From Actinomycetota bacterium (GTDB taxonomy: Bacteria > Actinomycetota > Acidimicrobiia > Acidimicrobiales > CADCSY01): a stretch of DNA of 7,477 nucleotides. Within the stretch, counting starts at the first letter, position 1. Each line of letters starts with the position of its first letter. Positions 1 to 5,049 of the stretch are shown one piece after another. Both the position numbers and the translations under genes were made by a program. The stretch is from contig JAHWJR010000057.1 in the NCBI GenBank assembly GCA_019348335.1, positions 1 to 7,477 on the forward strand, in the 5' to 3' direction. Below the pieces are notes generated by a model. It ran no database searches. It saw nothing but the letters and a program-made list of their open reading frames with translations, and had not been told where the DNA came from.

Positions 1-1302
1 GCCGGTCTCGTCTACCAGGAGATGGACCCGTTCTCCGTGGCGGTGCACGCCGACGGACGTCGCGTCCGGTTCTTCCGGTCGGTGGAAGCCACCGTCGATT
101 CCATCGCCGAGATCGACCCCGTCGAGGCCCGGGCCTATCGGGCGTTCGTCGACCGGGCCACGCCCCTCGTGCGGGCCATGCTGCCCGCGGTGCGGGGTGA
201 TGTCTCGCTTCGGGAGCTTCCCCGCCGGCTGGCCAACGTGGCCGCGTTTCTGCGGGGGAACGTCTCCGGGTCGCTGCGCGACCTGGTCGCCCCGTACCAG
301 TCGCTGTTGGCCCGTTCGCTGCCCTCCGACCTGACTCGGGGACCGGTGGCCGCCTTCGCCGCCCACGCCGGGGTGGGACCGAGCGTGCCCGGGGGCGCCG
401 CCTTCGCCTTCTGGCAGGCCGCCTACCACCTGTTCGGTCAGTGGCACGCCCGGGGAGGGGCCCAGGGCCTCACTGACGCGTTGCTGCGCCGAGCCGCCAC
501 CTTGGGTGTGGAGGTTCGGTGCTCGTCGCCGGTGGCCCGCATCGAGGCTCCCGGTGGCCGGGTGGCCGCGGTGGTCACCGAGGGTGGCGAGCGCTTCCAG
601 GCCCCCGTGGTCGTCACGGCCATCGACCCGAAGACCGCCCTCCTCGAGCTGCTCGATCCCCCGCTCGGTGGCCAGGACGGCGCCGACCTGTCGGCCGCCC
701 GGCGGGGCAACGTGGTCCAGGCACTGGTGCACGTGGCCACCGATCGGCTCCCGGCCTACCCCGACGCCCGCCCCGGTGACTGGAACGGTCTCCAGAGCTA
801 CGTCGACCGGACCGACGACCTCGTCGCCGCCTGGAGCCGCTCGGAAGCCGGCCTGCTGCCCGATCCACTGCCGCTCTACTCGTTCACCACCTCGGCGCTC
901 GACGACACGCTGGCCCCCGCCGGGCACCACACCGTCTACGTCGCCTGCCCGGCGGCCCCGGCGGTCGTGGAGGGCGGGTGGCCGGCTCGGCAGGCGGAGT
1001 TCGTCGAACGCTGCCTGGAGGAGCTGGAGGTGCGGGCTCCGGGCTTCGGTCGGAGCATTCAGGGAGTGTCGACGCACACGCCCGACGTGATGGAAAGGGT
1101 CGAGCGCTGGCCCGGCGGCCACCCCATGGTCCTCGACATCACCCTCGACCAGCTGGGCCCGTTCCGGCCCACGCGGCGGTTGGGCCGGCACCGCACGCCG
1201 GTGGAGGGCCTGTACGTGTCCGGCGCGGGCACCAACCCGTCCGGGGGCATCTCCGGCACCCCTGGACGGGCGGCAGCCCGCGCCGTGGTCAACGACTCCT
1301 GA
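1..1302 (+). CDS. Phytoene desaturase-like FAD-dependent oxidoreductase, 5' end cut by the window
   Basis: The open frame runs in from base 1, so the N-terminus is missing, including the Rossmann dinucleotide-binding glycines. 433 residues are visible before the TGA at 1300-1302. The family (phytoene dehydrogenase-related, COG1233 type) usually has about 500 residues, so roughly 70 to 90 are off the left edge. Three things support the call. There is an early D-P-F...D-G stretch like that near the N-terminus of family members. A G-G-A-Q-G-L segment (nt 454-471) is followed by a GVEVR...SPVARIE strand pattern and AxVVVTAIDP, as in the second FAD-binding part of the family. The C-terminal GLYVSGAGTNPSGG...GTPGRAAA (nt about 1207-1278) is the classic C-terminal FAD motif. 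The family desaturates or oxidises carotenoid and other isoprenoid-type substrates; the substrate here cannot be told. No carotenoid gene is visible nearby. It is convergent with the rest of the window. The ATG at 22 is internal, not the start. Confidence 0.9.
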   Translation, partial: AGLVYQEMDPFSVAVHADGRRVRFFRSVEATVDSIAEIDPVEARAYRAFVDRATPLVRAMLPAVRGDVSLRELPRRLANVAAFLRGNVSGSLRDLVAPYQSLLARSLPSDLTRGPVAAFAAHAGVGPSVPGGAAFAFWQAAYHLFGQWHARGGAQGLTDALLRRAATLGVEVRCSSPVARIEAPGGRVAAVVTEGGERFQAPVVVTAIDPKTALLELLDPPLGGQDGADLSAARRGNVVQALVHVATDRLPAYPDARPGDWNGLQSYVDRTDDLVAAWSRSEAGLLPDPLPLYSFTTSALDDTLAPAGHHTVYVACPAAPAVVEGGWPARQAEFVERCLEELEVRAPGFGRSIQGVSTHTPDVMERVERWPGGHPMVLDITLDQLGPFRPTRRLGRHRTPVEGLYVSGAGTNPSGGISGTPGRAAARAVVNDS

Positions 1303-1307
1303 GCCAG

Positions 1308-1323
1308 CGGGGAGGTGTCCCCG
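1308..1323. terminator. Short GC hairpin between convergent genes, possible bidirectional terminator
   Basis: CGGGGA-GGTG-TCCCCG forms a perfect 6-bp stem with a 4-base loop. It begins 5 bases after the oxidoreductase stop codon and ends 9 bases before the stop of the convergent small gene. Position favours a terminator serving both strands. There is no T-tract on either side, so an intrinsic terminator is not proven. Confidence 0.35.
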
Positions 1324-1332
1324 TGGCCGTGC

Positions 1333-1674
1333 TCAGCCCAGGGGCTCGCCGGGGCCGCCACCTTCGGACTCGGCGCCGGGGCTCGCGTCGGGGCCCAACA
1401 CCGTGTCGTTGGCCTTGGCGTTCTCCTTGGCCTCCTGGGTGTCCGCGCCCGTGCCCTCGGTCAGGTGACCGTCCTTACCCTCGGCGAACACGTGCTTGAT
1501 GGGGTTGCCGGCGCCGTCCCAGGTGGTCATCTGGTTGGTCTCCAGCTGACCACGCGGCGTACTGCCGCCGGGCGCCCGCATCTCGTCTGGCCCGAGGTTC
1601 TCGCGCTCAGCCTGCGGCGGCACCTCGCCCTTGTCGTCGACCTGGTCCTGGTGTGATGGCTCTTTGCTGCCCAT
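1333..1674 (-). CDS. Small hydrophilic, glycine-rich, probably disordered protein (hydrophilin-like), unknown function
   Basis: 113 residues, no recognised domain. The protein is almost entirely polar: 19 glycines (about 17%), many Glu/Asp/Lys/Gln, no cysteine, one tryptophan (in TTWDGAGNP), and no hydrophobic stretch long enough for a membrane span or signal peptide. Only the middle (about residues 42-72, ETNQMTTWDGAGNPIKHVF) looks as though it could fold. High glycine with high hydrophilicity is the definition of hydrophilins, which accumulate under water or salt stress; calling it one is inference from composition. The start is ATG at 1674-1672, with a G-rich Shine-Dalgarno-like GAGGGGGG ending 10 bases upstream. 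It lies 98 bases downstream of the PRC-barrel genes on the same strand, so it may be the last gene of that transcript or have its own promoter. A frame on the opposite strand overlaps it, but its composition is less protein-like. Confidence 0.6.
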   Translation of the reverse strand: MGSKEPSHQDQVDDKGEVPPQAERENLGPDEMRAPGGSTPRGQLETNQMTTWDGAGNPIKHVFAEGKDGHLTEGTGADTQEAKENAKANDTVLGPDASPGAESEGGGPGEPLG

Positions 1675-1772
1675 GGATGTGAGTCCCCCCTCGAGTTCGG
1701 TTACTGGCTGCTCGGTTCCCTACCCCTCGCCCGAGATGGGCAAGCGCGGCCAGCACCCAGCATCGAGTGGGA

Positions 1773-2228
1773 TCACTGTTGGGGGAGGTTTCCGTCCCCT
1801 GCGCTGTGGCGGACCACCAAGCAGTAGGAGCCGAGCGCGTGGAGGCGCTCAGCCGCCACGGGGCCGGTCGTGGTGTCCACCGCGTGGAGGGAGCCGTCGG
1901 CTTCGTCGAACTCCACCTCGGTCACCGTGCCCAGCTCGTCGCCGAGGTCGGAGAGCACCCGCTTTCCCTTCCAGTCCAGCTCACCGGCCAGCGCCCGCTC
2001 CTCACGGGCGTCGGCTGCCGCCCGGACCCGGCGTTCGTCCTCGATCACCACGGCGTCGGGCCCCACGCCGACGATCGCCTCCCAGTCGACGAGCTCGTCG
2101 CGTCCCACCTGGAGGGCGACGATGCGGCGGGGTGGAACGTCGGTCAGCGCTCGCTGGACCGTTCCCACCCGCTGGGCGCTGGCGCTGCTCATCACCTTGG
2201 TGCCCACGGTCTCGCTCAGCTGTCTCAC
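1773..2228 (-). CDS. Tandem PRC-barrel domain protein, second of the pair
   Basis: 151 residues. Two PRC-barrel-like repeats are visible. The first covers about residues 6-65 (GTKVMSSASAQRVGTVQRAL, then RRIVALQVG). The second covers about 84-140 (GKRVLSDLGDELGTVTEVEF, then GSLHAVDTTTGPVAAERL). Each has the family's V-x-S...G-x-x-[LV]-G-T-V core of short beta strands. A charged segment (about 64-82, Arg/Glu/Ala) links them. PRC-barrels occur in photosynthetic reaction-centre H subunits, RimM and many uncharacterised stress or envelope proteins, and usually mediate protein-protein or RNP contacts. No enzyme motif is seen. The start GTG (2228-2226) overlaps the TGA of the upstream gene as GTGA. 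No good Shine-Dalgarno precedes it, which suggests translational coupling. No signal peptide or membrane segment is visible, so it is probably cytoplasmic. Confidence 0.8.
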   Translation of the reverse strand: MRQLSETVGTKVMSSASAQRVGTVQRALTDVPPRRIVALQVGRDELVDWEAIVGVGPDAVVIEDERRVRAAADAREERALAGELDWKGKRVLSDLGDELGTVTEVEFDEADGSLHAVDTTTGPVAAERLHALGSYCLVVRHSAGDGNLPQQ

Positions 2229-2812
2229 GACGTCGTCCGCAGATGCTGGCGGAACCGTTGCACCGCGGCCCCGAGCCCGTCGAGGTCGTCGGTGACGAAA
2301 TCGCCTACCGCGGCGGGCACCATGAGCGCCTCTCCGGATACCGCCAGGGTGTCGGGGACGGGCACGAACACGCGCGTGCCAGCACGGGGCGTGAGAAGGT
2401 CCCCGCCGGTGATCTCGTAGCCCACCACCTCCGGTCGCTTCTCCACCATCACCACCACGTCGGTGACCTTGCCCAGGCGCTGGCCGGCGTCACTGATGAC
2501 GTCGCTGCCGAGGACGTTGCGTCGCCGAGACGCTCGCACGTCGTGGAGCAGATCGTCGTTCTCGGTCACGGCGCCGGCGGTGGCGATCATGACGGCGTGC
2601 CGCCCCACGGCGGCGACGTCGGCCCAGGCCAGGACCTGCCGCATGGGGCCGCCCAGGAAGCCTCGCCGGTTGAGCGTGAAGCCGAGGACGGCGGCATCGG
2701 CGGTGCCGTAGACGACGTCTTTGACCTCGGCGACATCTTCTCCTTCGTCGATGGTGACCACGGGACGGCCGATGAGGTCGGAGGCACGCAGCAGCAGTCG
2801 GCGCGTGCTCAC
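2225..2812 (-). CDS. Tandem PRC-barrel domain protein, first of the pair
   Basis: 195 residues with two PRC-barrel-like units. Unit 1 covers about residues 8-82 (LRASDLIGRPVVTIDEGEDV, then AEVKDVVY, AAVLGFTLNRRGFLGG). Unit 2 covers about 98-170 (RRNVLGSDVISDAGQRLGKV, then TDVVVMVEKRPEVVGYEITGG). Pattern L-x-G-x-x-V...G-x-x-[LV]-[AG]-x-V-x-D-V-V is typical of the family. The C-terminal 25 residues look helical (DLDGLGAAVQRFRQHL). It shares domain plan with the next gene but sequence identity between the two is low by eye, so if they are duplicates they are old. It starts at GTG 2812-2810, overlapping the TGA of the 49-residue membrane protein (GTGA), and ends in another GTGA overlap. No strong ribosome binding site precedes the start. 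Function is unknown; the arrangement suggests that the two PRC proteins and the membrane protein are made together. Confidence 0.85.
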   Translation of the reverse strand: MSTRRLLLRASDLIGRPVVTIDEGEDVAEVKDVVYGTADAAVLGFTLNRRGFLGGPMRQVLAWADVAAVGRHAVMIATAGAVTENDDLLHDVRASRRRNVLGSDVISDAGQRLGKVTDVVVMVEKRPEVVGYEITGGDLLTPRAGTRVFVPVPDTLAVSGEALMVPAAVGDFVTDDLDGLGAAVQRFRQHLRTTS

Positions 2813-2958
2813 GTCCGCCTGCCGGTGCCTCGTCGTTCCCGGGCTCGTGGCCGGGTCTCGACGGAGATCACGCCGCCGGCCCGCCGCCGGCGCTGGACCA
2901 GCACGGCGACGAGCACCAGCACGGCCAGGATGACGACGATGGCTACGGCGACCTCCAT
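2809..2958 (-). CDS. 49-residue single-pass membrane micro-protein
   Basis: The ATG at 2958-2956 has an excellent AGGAGG 8 bases upstream, which fixes the start; the much longer in-frame opening to the right is a shadow of the HTH and gltA genes. The product has one very hydrophobic segment, residues 2-21 (almost only Ala, Val, Ile, Leu), followed at once by QRRRR and a strongly basic tail of about 27 residues (11 arginines counting the RRRR). By the positive-inside rule the C-terminus should be cytoplasmic. There is no signal-peptidase site pattern, so a permanent anchor is more likely than a cleaved signal. The TGA overlaps the GTG of the first PRC-barrel gene by four bases. It begins 53 bases after the HTH gene. 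I recognise no family; a membrane tether or recruiting partner for the PRC-barrel proteins is inference. Confidence 0.72.
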   Translation of the reverse strand: MEVAVAIVVILAVLVLVAVLVQRRRRAGGVISVETRPRARERRGTGRRT

Positions 2959-2966
2959 GCCCGCTT

Positions 2967-2972
2967 CCTCCT
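2967..2972 (-). promoter_or_regulatory. Strong ribosome binding site of the micro-membrane protein
   Basis: AGGAGG on the - strand (cctcct on +), 8 bases before the ATG at 2958. It is the best-placed Shine-Dalgarno in the left half of the window. Since the next two genes lack good sites and begin in GTGA overlaps, this one site may set the translation of all three. Confidence 0.75.
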
Positions 2973-3011
2973 GATCGGCTGCGGGCAACGTACCCCGGCC
3001 GGCCAGCTCGA

Positions 3012-3533
3012 TTACTGCTGGTCCAGCTGTTGGCGGAGGAACCGAAGCTCGGTCTCCGCTCGCACCGCTCGCTCCGTGGTCTCGGTCAACCGAAGGATCA
3101 GCTCGGCCAGCGAACGCTGGTGCACCTCGAGCGGCACCAGGATGCCGAGCTCGGAGTGGGGCGGCTGGGCTCCCGTCGGCGCGTGCTGCCCGTCCGAATG
3201 GTGACGGTCGGCGGGCAGGAACACCTCCACGCGCCGGGCGTTGCCCGGCGCCCGTCGCTCGGCGATCGTACCGGCCTCGCGCCAGCGGCGGATGGTGTCC
3301 ACGGTGACCCCCGCTTCCTGGGCGGCGTCCTGCTGGCTGAGCCATGCCCCGTCTTCGTCGCTGAGCTCGGCGGCTGCCTCCGTGCGCCGGCGCACCTCTT
3401 CTGGGTCGAGCGGCGGGATGGGTGACGACCCGCCACCGCCGTCTGCCGGTGACCGCCGCCTGGCCACCAGAGGCGCCCGCCGCCGCTCGCCGGTGGCCCC
3501 CCCGGTCCTCGCCGCTCTCGCCACCGCTTGCAC
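3012..3533 (-). CDS. MerR/excisionase-like helix-turn-helix protein with C-terminal coiled coil
   Basis: Residues about 64-108 (WLSQQDAAQEAGVTVDTIRR, then WREAGTIAERR...VEVFLPA) match the winged HTH of MerR-type and excisionase-type proteins: a Q-x-x-A-x-x-x-G-V-T-x-x-T-I-R-R-W core followed by a short wing. Residues about 130-173 form a charged heptad-like helix (EVHQRSLAELILRLTETTER, then ELRFLRQQLDQQ), the usual dimerisation helix. There is no ligand domain or metal-binding cysteine pattern. Residues 1-45 are Arg/Gly/Pro/Ser-rich and may not be translated: GTG codons at 3467 (residue 23) and 3395 (residue 47) are alternative starts, leaving 151 or 127 residues. None has a clear Shine-Dalgarno except a GTGAGAG directly before the first GTG. 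It lies 119 bases after gltA and 53 bases before the membrane-protein/PRC cassette, so it may regulate that cassette, itself or gltA (inference). Confidence 0.75.
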   Translation of the reverse strand: MQAVARAARTGGATGERRRAPLVARRRSPADGGGGSSPIPPLDPEEVRRRTEAAAELSDEDGAWLSQQDAAQEAGVTVDTIRRWREAGTIAERRAPGNARRVEVFLPADRHHSDGQHAPTGAQPPHSELGILVPLEVHQRSLAELILRLTETTERAVRAETELRFLRQQLDQQ

Positions 3534-3571
3534 CTCTCACCGGGGGACTTCTGTCGACCCTTCTTGTAGCA

Positions 3572-3589
3572 GACACGGCCGCCGGTGTC
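3572..3589. promoter_or_regulatory. Imperfect dyad upstream of the HTH gene, possible operator
   Basis: GACAC-N8-GTGTC in the 119-base gap between gltA and the HTH gene. Reading the - strand, a weak -10-like TACAAG (3563-3568) follows it 3 bases later, so the dyad would lie in the spacer between -35 and -10, the place MerR-family regulators bind. No convincing -35 is seen. The same sequence could equally be a small hairpin. Confidence 0.25.
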
Positions 3590-3621
3590 CCCTTGACGCT
3601 GCACGCGGCTGCCGGTCGGGA

Positions 3622-3635
3622 GCGCGTCGGCGCGC
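3622..3635 (-). terminator. Short GC hairpin after gltA, weak terminator candidate
   Basis: GCGCG-N4-CGCGC, a perfect 5-bp all-GC stem with a 4-base loop, 17 bases downstream of the gltA stop codon. There is no U-tract. It could end or attenuate transcription before the HTH gene, or be chance in GC-rich DNA. Confidence 0.22.
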
Positions 3636-3652
3636 ACGAGAGCCGGTGCCCG

Positions 3653-4972
3653 TCAGGAGCCGGGAGGTGCAGGCCTCCGCTCGTCCAGCGGGACGTAGCT
3701 GCGCTCGTCGGGGCCCACGTACTTCTGCCGGGGTCGGGCGATGCGCTGTTCGGCGTCGCCGAGCAGCTCCACCCAGTGGGCCAGCCAGCCAGCGGTGCGG
3801 GGAATGGCGAAGAGCACGGTGAACATCTCCAGCGGGAACCCCATGGCCTGGTAGATGAGCCCGGAGTAGAAGTCGACGTTGGGGTAGAGCCGGCGTTCGA
3901 CGAAGTAGTCGTCCGACAGGGCGACGTCCTCCAGGGCCAGGGCGATGTCGAGGAGTCGGTTGGAGCCGACCACGGCGAACACCTCGTCGGCGGTGCGCTT
4001 GATGATGCGGGCACGGGGGTCGTAGTTCTTGTACACCCGGTGACCGAAGCCCATGAGGCGGAGCTCCCCGCGCTTCACCTTCTCGATGTAGCCGGGGACG
4101 GCGTCGACCGAGCCAATGTGCTCGAGCATGTGGATGACGGCCTCGTTGGCGCCGCCGTGACGGGGTCCGTAGAGGGCCGCCGCGGCGCCGGCGGTCGCCG
4201 AGTAGGGATCGGCATGGGCGGAGCCGATCGTGCGCATGGCCGTGGTCGAGCAGTTCTGCTCGTGATCGGCGTGAAGGATGAACAGCACGTCCAGGGCGCG
4301 GGACAGGATCGGGTCGGCGTCGTAGCGGGGCTCGGCCACCTTCCACATCATGGACAGGAAGTTGGTGGTGTAGTCGAGGCTGTTGTCGGGATAGACGAAA
4401 GGCATACCGACGCTGTAGCGGTGGGCGAACGCCGCCAGGGTGGGCATCTTGGCGATCAGCCGCACGATCTGCTTCATCCGCACGTCGTCGTCGAAGATCT
4501 GCTTGGCGTCCGGATAGAACGTCGACAGAGCCGCCACGGTCGACACCAGGATGCCCATGGGGTGGGCGTCGTAGTGGAACTGCTGCATGAACAGCTTGAC
4601 GTTCTCGTGTACGTAGGTGTGCACGGTCACCCCGTGGCGCCACGCCTCGTACTGCTCGGGGGTGGGCAGCTCACCGTGGAGGAGCAGGTAGGCCACCTCC
4701 AGGTAGGTGGAGCGTTCGGCCAGCTGCTCCACGGGGTAACCGCGGTAGCGGAGGATCCCTCGGTCGCCGTCGATGTAAGTGATGCTGCTGGCGCACGAGG
4801 CGGTGGAGAGGAAGGCGGGGTCGTAGACCCGCAACCCCGGGTCGACCTGCCGCAGGGCTGCCGCAGGGATCGTGCCGTCGGGGCCGACGGGCGTGGTGAT
4901 CGACTTCCCCGTCTCGTCGTCGGTGATGGTGACCGTCCGTGCGGTCGTACCTGCCTGCTCTGTTTCGCTCAC
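3653..4972 (-). CDS. gltA: Citrate synthase (type II, GltA-like)
   Basis: 439 residues from the GTG at 4972-4970; actinobacterial and enterobacterial GltA proteins have about 430. It condenses acetyl-CoA and oxaloacetate to citrate, the entry step of the TCA cycle, in the cytoplasm. All family signatures are present: ITYIDGDRGILRYRGYP (about residues 64-80), LFILHADHEQNCST (about 230-243), GPRHGGANEA (269-278), MGFGHRVYKNYDPRAR (307-322), LYPNVDFYSG (362-371) and the C-terminal RPRQKYVGPDERSYVPLDER (413-432). The three catalytic residues correspond to His272, His311 and Asp367 (E. coli His264, His305, Asp362). The GTG is preferred because an AGGAGG lies 12 bases upstream and the length fits; an in-frame ATG at 5014 would add 14 residues without a ribosome binding site. 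2-methylcitrate synthase activity cannot be excluded by eye, but the close match to mycobacterial GltA2-type sequence favours citrate synthase. It follows the carboxyltransferase gene by 77 bases on the same strand. Confidence 0.96.
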   Translation of the reverse strand: MSETEQAGTTARTVTITDDETGKSITTPVGPDGTIPAAALRQVDPGLRVYDPAFLSTASCASSITYIDGDRGILRYRGYPVEQLAERSTYLEVAYLLLHGELPTPEQYEAWRHGVTVHTYVHENVKLFMQQFHYDAHPMGILVSTVAALSTFYPDAKQIFDDDVRMKQIVRLIAKMPTLAAFAHRYSVGMPFVYPDNSLDYTTNFLSMMWKVAEPRYDADPILSRALDVLFILHADHEQNCSTTAMRTIGSAHADPYSATAGAAAALYGPRHGGANEAVIHMLEHIGSVDAVPGYIEKVKRGELRLMGFGHRVYKNYDPRARIIKRTADEVFAVVGSNRLLDIALALEDVALSDDYFVERRLYPNVDFYSGLIYQAMGFPLEMFTVLFAIPRTAGWLAHWVELLGDAEQRIARPRQKYVGPDERSYVPLDERRPAPPGS

Positions 4973-4984
4973 GTCGGTGGAGCA

Positions 4985-4990
4985 CCTCCT
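4985..4990 (-). promoter_or_regulatory. Ribosome binding site of gltA, possibly in a small hairpin
   Basis: AGGAGG on the - strand, with a rather long 12-base spacer to the GTG. Its GGAG can pair with the CTCC three bases further on (GGAG-GTG-CTCC on the - strand, + positions 4979-4989), a 4-bp stem with a 3-base loop that would partly mask the site. Confidence 0.5.
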
Positions 4991-5034
4991 CGGTCCGTGG
5001 CTCCCACTACCCATGATCGGTGCCGGCCAGTGAC

Positions 5035-5046
5035 GCACGGCCGTGC
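5035..5046. repeat. Perfect 12-bp palindrome between carboxyltransferase gene and gltA
   Basis: GCACGGCCGTGC reads the same on both strands. It lies 3 bases past the carboxyltransferase stop codon and 62 bases before the gltA GTG. It could be an operator half-site pair, a small hairpin (4-bp stem, GGCC loop) or chance in GC-rich DNA. Confidence 0.3.
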
Positions 5047-5049
5047 TCG

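Noticed and set aside
506..1090. 194-codon + strand frame inside the oxidoreductase
   Set aside because: Out-of-frame Pro/Ser/Arg-rich shadow of a gene with a clear C-terminal FAD motif.
1631..2974. 447-codon open frame on the + strand opposite the PRC-barrel cassette, with a His-rich stretch
   Set aside because: Low-complexity Arg/Pro/Ser translation mirrors the PRC genes on the other strand, which have family patterns and tight start/stop overlaps.
3593..3598. TTGACG on the + strand as a -35 box
   Set aside because: No -10 at suitable spacing and no + strand gene downstream.
2809..4014. 401-codon - strand frame
   Set aside because: Most of it overlaps the HTH gene and the gltA 3' end in another frame; only the last 49 codons, with their own AGGAGG and ATG, are kept.
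3537..4643. 368-codon - strand frame inside gltA
   Set aside because: Shadow frame of gltA, Arg/Pro/His-rich and without a ribosome binding site or domain.
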